NCBI RefSeq assembly: GCF_007859755.1
Contig: NZ_SJPF01000003.1
Coordinates: forward strand, 62,001 to 126,000
Length of the DNA stretch: 64,000 nt
From: Blastopirellula retiformator
GTDB taxonomy: Bacteria; Planctomycetota; Planctomycetia; Pirellulales; Pirellulaceae
Direction of reading: 5' to 3'
Below the pieces are notes generated by a model that was not told the DNA's origin, made no database searches, and saw only the letters and a program-made list of their open reading frames with translations. Position numbers and translations under genes: made by a program. Shown in pieces: positions 35,601 to 46,200 of the stretch. The stretch's first letter is position 1. The number at the start of each line of letters is the position of its first letter.

Positions 35601-37124
35601 ATGGCTGATCTGTCTGCGGAAGAATTTGCGCAGCGTGTGCTCGATTACGGTCTGATCGAACCAGCTCAGCTGGAGACGATCTGGGGCCAGCTCGGTACCC
35701 GCGAGGTCTCCTTGGGAGAATTTCAGAACATCTTGCTGCGCCGCGAGATCCTGACCAACTACCAGGTCGAGCGTCTCCTGAAGGGCCTGAAAAACGGCTA
35801 CTTCTATGGCAATTACAAGGTGCTCTACATGATCGGAACCGGGACCTTCGCCCGGGTCTATCGCACTGTTCACAAGGACACCGGCAAGGTGGTCGCCGCC
35901 AAAGTGCTGCGGCGTCGCTATTGTGAAGACCCCAAGCGGTCTGGCCAGTTCATGCAGGAAGGGGAACTCGGCAAAGCGCTGCGGCATCCCAACATCTGCC
36001 CGATCTACGAAGTCCATTCGGAAAGCAACCTCTACCAACAGGGGACCAACTACTTTCTGATCATTGAGTTCATCGAAGGTCAAAACCTGCGCGACTTGCT
36101 GCGGATTCGGGGCAAGTTCAGCCCCGTCGAGGCGACCAAGTTGATGATCGACATCTGCAGCGGGCTGGCCTACGCCGCTGAGCGCGGATTGACCCATCGC
36201 GACTTGAAGCTCTCCAACGTGTTGATCTCCAGTCGCGGTCGCGCGAAGCTGGTCGACTTCGGTCTGGCCGCCTTTGCCGAGCAAGTGGCTGACGACGGCG
36301 CCGCCGCCAATCCGCGTACTGTCGACTACGCCGGTTTAGAAATGGCGACCAACGCTCCTCGCGACGACCACCGCAGCGATATCTACTTTGCCGGCGCCAT
36401 CTACTATCAGATGCTCACCGGGCATGCTCCCTTGTACGAAACCCGCGATCGCCAGAAGCGCTTGTCCGCGACTCGCTACACCGGTTTTGAGTCGATTGCC
36501 CGCATCGCGCCTGACTTGCCCCGTTCGGTCGCCGCCGTCGCGATGAAAGCGATGGAACTGAACCCCGACAAGCGTTATCAGTCGGCCGCCGCGATGCTGA
36601 ACGACCTGAAGCTGGCCGCTCGGCGGTTGGAACTGGGTGACGATGGCGCCGCCGGCGAAATTCGAGCCAAGCTCGAAGCCGAAGGAGGCGGCGGTCCGGT
36701 CGCCAAGTTCATGGAAGGGATGAACAAGACGGTTATGGTCGTCGAGGCCAACCTCGAAATGCAGGACGTCCTTCGCGATCGTCTGAAGGCGTACGGTTAT
36801 CGCGTACTGGTGATCAGCAATCCCGAACGTGCGATGGCGCGCTTCGCCGAAGAGGGAGAGCGGGCGGCCGACTTGTGCCTCTTCAGCACGGTCGATCTCG
36901 GTTCGGTCGGGCTCGAGGCGTTCAACAAGTTCGCCACCGATCCGCACACCGTCAACATTCCGGCGATCCTGCTCCTCAAAGAGCGTCAGGCCGGCTGGAA
37001 GAGCGAAGCCAAGCTAGGCGAGCATCGCGCCGCGATGCTGATGCCGATCAAAGTGCGGCAGCTGCGAACCTTGGTTCGCGAACTGCTGAAAGAGCCGGCC
37101 GAAGAGGAAGTTGAAACCTCGTAA
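35601..37124 (+). CDS. Hanks-type Ser/Thr protein kinase with degenerate receiver domain
   Basis: 507 residues, without a membrane helix. After an N-terminal helical region (1-75), the kinase domain (about 77-335) has the P-loop IGTGTFARV, VAAKVL lysine, catalytic loop HRDLKLSN (Asp201) and DFG (Asp219). A C-terminal part (about 375-500) has the fold pattern of a response-regulator receiver (TVMVVEAN ... LMPIKVRQL), but the acidic pocket is EAN and the usual phospho-acceptor position reads LFSTVD, so it probably cannot be phosphorylated in the normal way. It is followed by a terminator. Substrates unknown. Confidence 0.9.
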   Translation: MADLSAEEFAQRVLDYGLIEPAQLETIWGQLGTREVSLGEFQNILLRREILTNYQVERLLKGLKNGYFYGNYKVLYMIGTGTFARVYRTVHKDTGKVVAAKVLRRRYCEDPKRSGQFMQEGELGKALRHPNICPIYEVHSESNLYQQGTNYFLIIEFIEGQNLRDLLRIRGKFSPVEATKLMIDICSGLAYAAERGLTHRDLKLSNVLISSRGRAKLVDFGLAAFAEQVADDGAAANPRTVDYAGLEMATNAPRDDHRSDIYFAGAIYYQMLTGHAPLYETRDRQKRLSATRYTGFESIARIAPDLPRSVAAVAMKAMELNPDKRYQSAAAMLNDLKLAARRLELGDDGAAGEIRAKLEAEGGGGPVAKFMEGMNKTVMVVEANLEMQDVLRDRLKAYGYRVLVISNPERAMARFAEEGERAADLCLFSTVDLGSVGLEAFNKFATDPHTVNIPAILLLKERQAGWKSEAKLGEHRAAMLMPIKVRQLRTLVRELLKEPAEEEVETS

Positions 37125-37152
37125 TCGGACGACACCGCTTTTACAAAACGAA

Positions 37153-37187
37153 GAAAAAGGATGGCCGGCGACAGGCCATCCTTTTTT
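37153..37187 (+). terminator. Rho-independent terminator of the kinase gene
   Basis: AAAAAGGATGGCC (37155-37166 region), 7-nt loop GGCGACA, GGCCATCCTTTTTT. It lies 30 bases after the kinase stop and, being symmetric, may also serve the convergent gene ending at 37201. Confidence 0.88.
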
Positions 37188-37200
37188 GCGTCCGCTTCGA

Positions 37201-37425
37201 TTAGCGACCGTGGCGCCAGTGGTGAACGCGACGAACCGTGTTGCCGTAGAAATGGCCGGGACGATTCGGGCGATGCAGCAGCGGTTGCGAGCGAATCGCG
37301 TCGCGCTGGGCTTCGGTCGTGACGATCACGTCGAACCAGGCGGCCGAACTTTGTCCAGCGCCGATCAAGCAAAACGAAAGAGCCAACAGGGCCAGCAGCG
37401 ACAGTCGAAGTTTGCGTAGGTTCAT
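37201..37425 (-). CDS. Small secreted protein of unknown function
   Basis: 74 residues. The signal peptide (MNLRKLRLSLLALLALSFC) ends near SSA, leaving about 42 residues that are basic and His/Arg-rich at the C terminus (RVHHWRHGR). ATG 37425 is chosen over one at 37440 because it starts the leader. No family recognised. Confidence 0.6.
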   Translation of the reverse strand: MNLRKLRLSLLALLALSFCLIGAGQSSAAWFDVIVTTEAQRDAIRSQPLLHRPNRPGHFYGNTVRRVHHWRHGR

Positions 37426-37651
37426 GTTTGTGTTTCCCAAAATCTAGAATGCGACGTCATTCGATGAAAAATTAGCACACGAATTTCGCGGTGCGTCGTT
37501 TTTTCGCCACACTGCGCGAAGTACCATATCGGGTCAATTGTTTTCACCGCTACAAGCTGTCGCCCCGGAAGTTGAGTAGTTTCGCTCAAGCTTCTCCGTT
37601 ATCTTTAACGGTCAGCCAAGCAGGAACAACATCGTAGACACGGGGTACTTG

Positions 37652-39202
37652 ATGACCGCAGAAGAACCGCAACCGTCCCAACCCTCCAACAGCGGCGGCT
37701 TCACCGGCCTCATTCTGATCCTCGTCGGCATCTTCGCCGGCGCCCTGGTCGGACTGCTGTATGGCGAGACGATGTGGCGGGCCGCGCATGGCCCGTCGAA
37801 AGCGGTCGAAGTGCTCGAAAAAACCTTGGCGCAAAAGGAGTCCTTCTCGCAGCGAGCCGCGGACGCAGCCGCCGCGACCGACGATCGTGAAGCCAAGCAG
37901 CGGCACGAAAAAGAGTCGCAGCGCCTTGCCGATCAAGCGGTCAAGGTCGACGCTCGACTCCAGGAGATGGAAACCATCGCCGCCGATACCGAGAAAGAGC
38001 GGGCCGCCGGTCAGCTCTACTTTGCCGAGACGGTCTGGATGCTGACCGAGTTTTGCGGCGACGTCTTCTTGCAGATATTGAAGCTGCTGGTCATTCCGCT
38101 GGTGATCACCAGCATGATCACCGGCATCACCTCGCTGGGGGACATCCGCAAGGTCGGCCGTGTCGGCGTCTACGCAATCACCTACTACTTCATCACCACC
38201 ACGATCGCCGTGCTCATCGGCTTGATCATGGTGCTGGTGATTCAGCCGGGGACCCAGGCCGACGACACCTTCGCCTATCAAAGCGAATCGGTCGCCGAGA
38301 AAGAACAAGGGACGCCGATCGAAAAGCTGCTGGAAGTGGTCCGTGGCAAGCCAGGCGATCCTGGCAGCGGTATGTTCCCCGCCAACATCTTTCAGGCCGC
38401 CACATCGACCAACGTGCTCGCCCTGATCGTGTTTGCGATCGTGTTCGGTTCGGCGCTGACCACCATCGGCGAAGAAGGGATGATCGTGATTCGCTTCTTC
38501 CGCGCCGCCAACGAAGCGGTGATGAAGATGGTGCACATGGTGATGGCGATTGCGCCGGTCGGCATCTTCGGCCTGGTGGCGACCAACATCGCCAAGAATG
38601 GGGGCGCCGCTGGCTTTGGCGAACAAATGCAGCGGATCGGCTGGTACGTGGCGGCGGTCTCGATCGGTCTGCTGTTGCATGCGTTGGTCCTGATGTTAAT
38701 CGTCTGGTACTTCGGCAAAAAGAATCCGCTGAAATACGCGATGGGAATGTCACGGGCTTTGCTGACGGCGGTCAGTACTGCTAGCAGCTCGGCGACGTTG
38801 CCGATCACGATCGAATGTGTCGAAGAAAACAACGACGTCTCGCCCAAGGCGGCCGGCTTCGTCCTGCCGCTAGGCGCAACGATCAACATGGACGGCACTG
38901 CGCTGTACGAAGCGATCGCGGTGATCTTTATCGCGCAAAGCCTTGGAATTCCGCTTGGTGTTGGCGAATTACTTGTTATCTTCTTAACCGCGTCGCTGGC
39001 TGCCGTTGGCGCGGCGGGCGTGCCGGAAGCCGGCCTCTTCACCATGGTGATTGTCCTCCAAGCAGTGGGGCTACCTACCGAGGGTGTCGGCATCATCCTG
39101 GCGATCGACTGGTTCCTCGACCGACTGCGCACCACCGTTAACGTGTTTGGCGACTCAATCGGCGCGGCCGTAGTTGATAACCTCGTCGTGTCGCGCCCAT
39201 AA
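37652..39202 (+). CDS. Dicarboxylate/amino acid:cation symporter (DAACS) with coiled-coil insert
   Basis: 516 residues. Secondary transporter of the SLC1/GltPh type, moving dicarboxylates or acidic amino acids with Na+ or H+. The reentrant-loop motif TASSSATLPITIE and NMDGTALYEAI (TM7) are intact. Between TM1 (about 11-32) and the next helix lies a charged helical stretch (about 45-125: EKTLAQKESF, KQRHEKESQRLADQAVK, RLQEMETIAAD) that is not part of the core fold and looks like a periplasmic coiled coil. ATG 37652 is preferred to the TTG just before it. Confidence 0.9.
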   Translation: MTAEEPQPSQPSNSGGFTGLILILVGIFAGALVGLLYGETMWRAAHGPSKAVEVLEKTLAQKESFSQRAADAAAATDDREAKQRHEKESQRLADQAVKVDARLQEMETIAADTEKERAAGQLYFAETVWMLTEFCGDVFLQILKLLVIPLVITSMITGITSLGDIRKVGRVGVYAITYYFITTTIAVLIGLIMVLVIQPGTQADDTFAYQSESVAEKEQGTPIEKLLEVVRGKPGDPGSGMFPANIFQAATSTNVLALIVFAIVFGSALTTIGEEGMIVIRFFRAANEAVMKMVHMVMAIAPVGIFGLVATNIAKNGGAAGFGEQMQRIGWYVAAVSIGLLLHALVLMLIVWYFGKKNPLKYAMGMSRALLTAVSTASSSATLPITIECVEENNDVSPKAAGFVLPLGATINMDGTALYEAIAVIFIAQSLGIPLGVGELLVIFLTASLAAVGAAGVPEAGLFTMVIVLQAVGLPTEGVGIILAIDWFLDRLRTTVNVFGDSIGAAVVDNLVVSRP

Positions 39203-39328
39203 TAGCGAACCAGCTTTTCTAATTTCGACTTTTCCAAACTCCTCCTCACTTGCTGCCCGAACCGCGGCGACATCCGCTGCGCGGATCCTCCTCCTGTTCT
39301 CGCTCCTCCTCCAAAAAAGTCTTGTCTC

Positions 39329-39976
39329 ATGCTTCGTTTCCTGTCGGCGACGTTGGTCGCCCTGGCTTGCGCCAGCGCTATGTCAAAACCGCTACTCGCT
39401 CAGTCGTCGAAACCGAAAAAAGTCGAACTGCGCGAGATCTTTGGCGCCCAAACCGAACGCGAAATTACCGTCACTCGCGTCGGTGACCTCGACGACATCA
39501 CGATCCGCTTCGGCGGCAAGCAAGCCAACGTCAGCCTGGCGTCGGTCGCCCCGTTCCACGAGTGGCCGCTCGCTCAAAACGCCGAGTGGGAAAAACAGCG
39601 AGATCAACTGAAGCAACGAGCCGTCGATCAGCTGCTCGACAAAAAGTTCCGCATCCGTCTCTGCTGCTGCCAACAGGCAGGCCAGCACCCGGCCGTGTAT
39701 CTCGACGAGCGCGCCGACTATCTGATTGATCGCGAAAGCATGTGGGAAGGCCTGAAACCGGCCGAGCGAACCGGTTGGGCTCGCACTTCGCAAAATATCG
39801 ATCTGGTCTACCACGGCCTGACCATCTATCGCCCGACTGGCGAACATCGGCCGCAAGACCTGGAAAAGCTGTTTGAACGGGCCCAACAAAACGCCGAGGT
39901 CTTCCGCCGCGGCCTCTGGAAACAATTCCGCTTCGCCCGAGCCGTCGAGTCGATCGACACCCAGGTGAGGCACTAG
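39329..39976 (+). CDS. Secreted protein of unknown function
   Basis: 215 residues with a signal peptide (ending LLAQS). A short N-terminal domain (VELREIFGAQTEREITVTRV) is followed by a mixed alpha/beta part with a CCC cluster (RIRLCCCQQ) and a C-terminal helix. The last part (LEKLFERAQQNAEVFRRGLWKQF) resembles the end of thermonuclease-like domains, but no catalytic residues are clear. Downstream bases 39977-40095 hold no gene. Confidence 0.65.
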   Translation: MLRFLSATLVALACASAMSKPLLAQSSKPKKVELREIFGAQTEREITVTRVGDLDDITIRFGGKQANVSLASVAPFHEWPLAQNAEWEKQRDQLKQRAVDQLLDKKFRIRLCCCQQAGQHPAVYLDERADYLIDRESMWEGLKPAERTGWARTSQNIDLVYHGLTIYRPTGEHRPQDLEKLFERAQQNAEVFRRGLWKQFRFARAVESIDTQVRH

Positions 39977-40095
39977 GAAAAGTCGAAAGCGGAGAGCGGA
40001 CAAGTCCCTCAAACACTAACCCGAGGCGCGAGCCGAGGGAATGTGCCCGCAAGCAAACAAACCGGATCGCAGCACGCACCTTTTGATCCCCATCC

Positions 40096-40178
40096 CCGTA
40101 GGGTCCGCTACGCGGACCAAGGGCCTGCCGCTTCGGCCGTTTGGCGCAGGATCGTGGTCCGCACAGCGGACCCTACGG
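40096..40178. repeat. Inverted repeat with 24-bp arms
   Basis: Arms 40096-40119 (CCGTAGGGTCCGCT ... CGGACCA) and 40155-40178 (TGGTCCG ... AGCGGACCCTACGG) are near-perfect inverted repeats around a 35-base spacer that contains GCCGCTTCGGCCG. Similar GTAGGGTCCGC sequences are typical dispersed repeats of planctomycete genomes (general knowledge). It lies upstream of the barrel gene at 40261. Confidence 0.7.
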
Positions 40179-40260
40179 TCTTTCCAACCATCTCTTGACG
40201 CATCCCATCGCCGGGGGTACTCTTCGGCCCCCAGTGATCACCTGTCAGGGAGCCAACTGC

Positions 40261-41130
40261 GTGACGATTGCCCGGCGGTCCATTTCGACTCTGCTTACGC
40301 TAGCGTTATTGTGCGCGACCGCGAAGGCGGACGGTTTGTTGAATTCGGCCGTCAGCGAGGCTCGCGAGGGACCGACGCCGAGCAGCGCACCGGCCCCCTC
40401 CTCCTCCAGCAAGCAGAGTAACCATACCGACGACGATTGCAGCTGCGATGATAGCTCGTCCGATAGTAGTGGGCTGTTTGCTGGCGGCGTGGTTCTCACG
40501 TTGGGCGCCCTCTCGTCTCCCTGGTGGGGTCCGCACATGGCGCTGGGAGATAAATTTGGCGTCCCCAGTTCGTTCCGCGACTACCCTGGTCAGTCGACGC
40601 CAGGCTACATGATCATTGGCGAGGAGTGGGCCGAGCGGGGCAAACCGTACTCGGTGCGGACCAGCGTCGAGTACGACAACGACTTTAGCGATCTCTCCCG
40701 CATCGGAACCAAGTTGCTGGTCGAATCGAAGCAGCGGTGGGGCGTCGATACGCAGTGGAATCAATACTTTGAAAACCGCCCTGGCCGCGTCGACGAACTA
40801 ACGACCGGCGACGTGAACCTGACCTTTCGCTTCGCCCAAAGCGAAACGATGCAGTTCCGCAGCGGGCTGGGGGTCAACTTTTTGCACGACCGCAGCGGAA
40901 CCGACGCCGGCTTCAACTTTACCTACGGCGTCGACTGGTATCCGACCAAGCTGTTGATCTCTTCCAGCGAGCTCGACTGGGGCTATGTCGGCAACGCCTC
41001 CCTATTCCACTTCCGCACCACGCTCGGCATCCACTACCGCCGGCTGGAAACGTACATCGGCTACGACTACACCAACATCGAAACGGTCGAACTAAACGGT
41101 TTGGTCTCTGGCATCCGCGTGTGGTTTTGA
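40261..41130 (+). CDS. Probable outer-membrane beta-barrel protein
   Basis: 289 residues from GTG 40261, which begins a clear leader (ISTLLTLALLCATAKA); AGGGAG lies 10-15 bases upstream. A linker rich in Ser, Asp and Cys (CSCDDSSSDSS) precedes alternating aromatic/polar strands through the rest (YSVRTSVEYDNDF, TGDVNLTFRFAQ, FRSGLGVNFLHD, GIHYRRLETYIGYDY), and the protein ends GIRVWF, with the terminal Phe common to outer-membrane barrels. Role unknown. Confidence 0.7.
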   Translation: MTIARRSISTLLTLALLCATAKADGLLNSAVSEAREGPTPSSAPAPSSSSKQSNHTDDDCSCDDSSSDSSGLFAGGVVLTLGALSSPWWGPHMALGDKFGVPSSFRDYPGQSTPGYMIIGEEWAERGKPYSVRTSVEYDNDFSDLSRIGTKLLVESKQRWGVDTQWNQYFENRPGRVDELTTGDVNLTFRFAQSETMQFRSGLGVNFLHDRSGTDAGFNFTYGVDWYPTKLLISSSELDWGYVGNASLFHFRTTLGIHYRRLETYIGYDYTNIETVELNGLVSGIRVWF

Positions 41131-41193
41131 AGCAAAGCGGAAGGAAGAAGTGCGATCGAAAAAACGTGCGCTGCGCAACTAGTGTTGGGCTCT

Positions 41194-41354
41194 TAGAGCG
41201 GTTTTCCTCCATCTGTATCGTTGTGGCTGGTTGCGGCCGCGCTGGTCGGCGTTGACCTGCATCAACGAATCTTGAGGATTCGCCTGCTTCGGTCGCCTTG
41301 ACCAGCTTGCCTCACTAACGCCAGAAACGCTACAGCTATCAGAAAAACGCTCTA
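41194..41354 (+). mobile_element. Miniature element M1, full 161-bp copy
   Basis: TAGAGCGGTTTTCC to CGCTCTA, same length as the copy at 7528 with few differences. Flanked by TA on both sides. It lies between the barrel gene and the terminator of the DUF1598 gene. Confidence 0.85.
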
Positions 41355-41502
41355 GTAGGGTCGCGACCCAGCACAATGCGGTCAGAAGCACAGGAAAGGT
41401 CGACCGCTGGGTGAGATTCGCTACGGCTTGAGCCGGCCTACAACACAACTTCGCGAGACGCATTACATGGCCACGCAAGGCCGAGGCCATGCCACCCGCG
41501 CA

Positions 41503-41530
41503 GAAAAAAAGCCGATCCATTGGGATCGGC
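41503..41530 (-). terminator. Rho-independent terminator of the DUF1598 gene
   Basis: On the minus strand GCCGATCC (41530-41523), loop of four, GGATCGGC (41518-41511), then seven T. It starts 32 bases past the stop at 41562. Confidence 0.88.
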
Positions 41531-41561
41531 TCTTGGTTTGTCGTTGGTCAGTAGCGGACGC

Positions 41562-42947
41562 TTAGTCCCACCACCATTGGCCGTCTTTGAGTTGCGGAAC
41601 CTTGTCGGCGGTTCGTTCTTTTTCAAGGGCGCCATCTTTGTCTTCCAGCATCCGTTCCGGCAGCAGGGCGTACTTCGGTTTGATCGAGACGCCGCCGCCG
41701 ATCGGCGTGACCAGGCGGTTCCCTTTCCAGACGGCGTTGACGGCCGTTTCGACCTGGGTCGGGGCGTTGTTCACTTCAACCGGGTAAGCGTTCTCGTCGT
41801 TGAAGACGCCCAGGTTCCACTGAGCTTGACCGTACAGGTCGTACTCTTGGATGTAAGCGGCCGCTATCAGCATGTCGATCTGGTTCTTCATCTGGGCGTA
41901 AACCGGCGAACGCTTGGCCAGTTCGGGATACCTCTTGGTGAAGGCCATCGTAAACATCTTGCTGGCCGCATCTTGGCCACCGGTCTGCACGCGACCGCCG
42001 TCACGAGTGACCAACTCAGCTTCGCCAACCAACTTGACCCCTTGGCCAACCAGTTCCATCGCCAGGCCATCTTCGCTCAGCTTGACGCATTCGTAATCAG
42101 GCGTGAAGAACCAGCGCTGCAAAGCGTTCGATCCGCCGCGCGACTTTTCGGTGTAGCTCGGAATGCGAACCGGCGGGCGTTCCAGCCCGATGCCGATCAA
42201 CTTCATGCGATAGTCGGCTTCGACCAGCGTCTTGGCGAAGTTGGTCTTCGGTGAGATGCCGGTCACGGTCACGTCTTGCTTGCCCAGGGCTTGTTGCATG
42301 CCCGGCACCAGCGTTCGCAAATTGATCTTCGCCAGGTTCGTGCCGACGCTGGCGATGTAAGCCTTGTAGTTCCGCAGGCCTTCTTCGGTCGGGTCGATCG
42401 AGACGCCGACAAAGTTGACGCCGTTGGTCCCCGGGGCGTAGGCCCGCAGCGCGACGATCAAGTCGTCCAGCGACAAGACCGCTTTGCCGGTCGTGGTGCC
42501 GACGGCGCGACCGGTCAGATCGCTGACGAAACCCTCCGCCGGACCGGCGATCACGATGTCGCCCGACTCGGGATAGAAGAAGACGTACTTCAGTCCGGTC
42601 AGACCGGCGAGATTTCGCATCTCTTCCGGAATGGTGTTGTTGTCGGCAGTCGCTTTGGCCAGCGCGGCTTCCAAGCGATTGAGCGAGATCTTACGCAGTT
42701 CGGTCGGCTTGGTCAGCTCGGGCGACAAGTTCGCCTTGGCGGCCTGCAGGCGCTGACGCATCAGCATGCCGGTCGGATCAGCAGCTCGCTGCATCCGCAA
42801 CACGCCCTGGGCGTCAACATACACGCCGGACTGCTCGATGTTGTTGTCGCCGTTGTTGTTCGTTTGAGCTGCGGCCGGCGCGACCAATAGTCCGACAGCG
42901 AAAGTCGCTAGCAGCAAGTGAAACAGCCGGGTCGAGCGGAATGCCAT
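41562..42947 (-). CDS. DUF1598 family secreted protein
   Basis: 461 residues with a signal peptide (ending PAAAQ). The core (LKYVFFYPESGDIVIAGPAEGF, FVGVSIDPTEEGLRN, RWFFTPDYECV quoted in part) matches DUF1598, a family found chiefly in planctomycetes with no known function. It ends KDGQWWWD. The start ATG 42947 begins the leader; the in-frame region up to 43067 is not protein-like. A terminator follows. Confidence 0.88.
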   Translation of the reverse strand: MAFRSTRLFHLLLATFAVGLLVAPAAAQTNNNGDNNIEQSGVYVDAQGVLRMQRAADPTGMLMRQRLQAAKANLSPELTKPTELRKISLNRLEAALAKATADNNTIPEEMRNLAGLTGLKYVFFYPESGDIVIAGPAEGFVSDLTGRAVGTTTGKAVLSLDDLIVALRAYAPGTNGVNFVGVSIDPTEEGLRNYKAYIASVGTNLAKINLRTLVPGMQQALGKQDVTVTGISPKTNFAKTLVEADYRMKLIGIGLERPPVRIPSYTEKSRGGSNALQRWFFTPDYECVKLSEDGLAMELVGQGVKLVGEAELVTRDGGRVQTGGQDAASKMFTMAFTKRYPELAKRSPVYAQMKNQIDMLIAAAYIQEYDLYGQAQWNLGVFNDENAYPVEVNNAPTQVETAVNAVWKGNRLVTPIGGGVSIKPKYALLPERMLEDKDGALEKERTADKVPQLKDGQWWWD

Positions 42948-43230
42948 GTCTGATCCTTGGTCCAAGTACGCAGCAAGAAAGGGTAGGCGCGAAATGCTCA
43001 CTGCGGAGGGTGCCCGCAGCGATAGAGGAGACGACAGGGATATGCAGCCTCTGCCGTTACAGCCCACCGACGGCGAATCGCCGTAAGTAAACTGTCCCTT
43101 TGATCTTAATTTGGGAAAATAGGGAAGGCAAGCAATCGTCGAAAAAGGCTCCGTCTGTACAGGTTTTTCTCCCCAGCCAGCAATCCGAAGTCATTATTGG
43201 CCGCAAGTCATTGTGGTATAAGGTCTTGCG

Positions 43231-46200
43231 CTAATTCTTGCTCGCTCGGCGGGCATTGGGGGGCGCCGTGATCAGTTTAAAATTCCCCTCGCCGAGCAGC
43301 TGATCGACCCGGTCCCGCATCTCCAGCGAGACGTCGACCCGCCGTGAAGTCCGCAACAGGGCCGCGTGGCCGTCGTTCAGCTGCAGCACCAGTTGCAGGT
43401 CGCAATCGCCCGGATAGGCCCGCAAAATCTCGTTCAGACTCGGCAAAATCTCGGCTCCATGATGCGATTCGTCGATCCGGATGCGGACCCCTTTGGTGTA
43501 GCGGGCATGAGCGTCTTCGATCGGCACGAGGTTGTTGACGATCATATTCGCCTCGTCGTCACCCCCTCGTTTGTCGACGCGACCTTCGACAACAAAGACC
43601 GCTTCCGTTTTTACCAGATCTCCGAAATTTGCGTATTGCTCGGGCCACATGATGCAGCGGATCGCGCCGTTGACGTCTTCCAGGTCGAAGTTGGCGTACT
43701 TCGTATTGTTGCTCCCCGGGCGGGCTCGCTTGGTATGGGCCAGCTTGATTGACGAGATCATCCCCCCCATCACCACATCTTGCTTGTCCTTCATCGCCGG
43801 AATGTCGGTCGAGGTGTGCGAGCAATAAATCGCGAACGACTTCTCGTACTCGGCCAGCGGGTGACTGGTCAGGAAGAAGCCGAGCACCTCTTTCTCGTAC
43901 AGCAGCTTTTCCCGTTCGTTCCACTCTTCAACGTCGGGCAGTTTGACCGCTTTCGCTTCGGCGCCGCTCGCTTCTTCAATCGCAGCGAACAGATTCTTCT
44001 GCCCCGCTTTGCGGTCGGCCAGGGCCGCCGCGCCGGCGGTGATCGCCTTTTCGAGGACCGCCGCGATCTGAGCCCGAATCGGGTGGAGCGTGTCGAAGGC
44101 GCCCGCTTTGATCAAGGTTTCAATGGCCGAGCGGTTGCACTGCGAGGTATCGACTCGTTCGCAAAAGTCGAAGATGTCGGTAAATGGGCCATCTTTCTTC
44201 CGCGCGGCGACAATCGCCTCGGCCGCGCCGCCGCCGCAACCTTTGATCGCGCTGAGCGCGAACGGAATATTGCCGTCGACCACCGAGAACTCGACGTCCG
44301 ACGAATTGACGTTGGGCGCCAAGACCTCGATCTCCATCCGGTCGGCATCTTCCATATGCTCAACCAGCGAGTCCTTCGTCTTGAAGTTACGCCCCGAGAT
44401 ATCGCCTGACAGCAAGGCCGCCATAAACTCTTTGGGATAGTGCGCCTTCAAGTAGGCGGTCTGGTAGGCGACCAGGGCGTACGCGGTCGAGTGGCTTTTG
44501 TTAAAGCCGTAACCCGCGAACTTGACGATCATCTCCCAGAACTCTTCGGCTTCTTTCTTGGAGAGACCTTTGTCGGTCGCCCCAATCATGAACTGCTCGC
44601 GGTTCTGCTGGATCAGCGCCTCTTTCTTCTTACTGATCGCCTTAATACAGGTATACGCTTTGGCGAGCGGAATATCGCCGAGACGATTCAGAATCCGCAT
44701 GACTTGTTCCTGATAAACCATCACGCCGTTGGTTTCTTCCAGGATCTCTTCGAGCACCTCGTGCTTGTACTCGGCCGCCTTGCGACCGTTCTTCACTTCG
44801 ATGTACTCGTCGACCATGCCCCCTTCGAGCGGGCCAGGTCGATAGAGCGCATTGGTCGCGATGATGTCAAGGAAGCTGTCTGGCCGCATCCGCCGCAACA
44901 GGTCGCGAATACCGCCGCTTTCGAGCTGGAAAACGCCCTTCGTCTCGCCGCGACGCAGCAGCGCGAACGTCTCTTCGTCATCGAGCGGCATCTTGTGGAT
45001 GTCGAACGGCTTTCCTTCTCGCTGCTCGATCAGGTCGATCGCGTTCCGCAAGATCGTCAAGTTGCGCAGGCCCAGGAAGTCCATCTTCAGCAGGCCGGCC
45101 GCTTCGACGTCGTTCATCGACCACTGCGTGATCAAGTCTTCTTTGCCGGTCACGCGGCAGAGCGGCACATACTCGGTCAGCGGCTGATCGGCGATCACCA
45201 CCGCCGCCGCGTGCGTGCCGACGTTGCGAGCCAGACCTTCGATCTTCATCGCCAAGGTCAGCACTTCGCGGGCTTCGCTGTCATGCTCGTAGGCGTTCTT
45301 CAGCTCTTCGCTCGCTTCGATCGCCGCCTTCAACTTGATGCCCAGCGTGTCGGGCACCATGCCGGTGATGGCGTTCACGCGATCCAGCGGCAGACCGAGT
45401 GCACGACCGACGTCTTTGATCGCCGCGCGAGCCGCCAGCGTACCGAACGTACCGATCTGGGCGACGTTGTCTTCGCCGTACTTGTCTTTCACATAGCGAA
45501 TGACGAGCCCCCGCCGCTCTTTGTCAAAGTCGATATCGATATCGGGGGCTTCCAAGCGGTTTTCATCCAGGAACCGCTCGAACAGCAAGTCGTACTTGAT
45601 CGGACAAACGTGGCTCATGTAGAGCGCATAACAGACGATCGCGCCGACGCCGCTACCACGAGCCGTGGCCGGAATATTCTGCTTCCGGGCTTCGACCACA
45701 AAGTCCCACACGATCAAGAAGTAGTTGGGGAAGCCCAACCGGCTGATCACCCCCAACTCGCGATCAAGTCGCGTCATGACGACTTCCGACAGCTCGCCGC
45801 CGGGACACATCTCTTCGTTCCCGTCGTACCGCTCTTTCAGCCCCTGAATGCAAAGCTCGCGCAGGTACTCGTCCGCCGTTTTCTCCGGCGGAAGGTCGAA
45901 CGTCGGGAAGTACCGCTTGCCCAGTTCCAGGTCGATGTCGACCGTGTCGGCGATCTCTTGGCTGCGCGAGACGGCGTGTTCGAGACCCGGAAAGTCGGCG
46001 TACATCTGATCTTGCGAACGGAGGAAGAACTGATCGTTTTCCATCCGCATGCGATTGGTGTCGGTCCGGAAACGACCAGTATTGATGCAGAGCATCACGT
46101 CTTGCGCTTCGGCGTCTTCTTGATCGACATAGTGCGTGTCGCTGGTCGCCACCAGCGGCACGCCCACCTTGTTGGCGATTTCGACCGCGCCTTCCAATTG

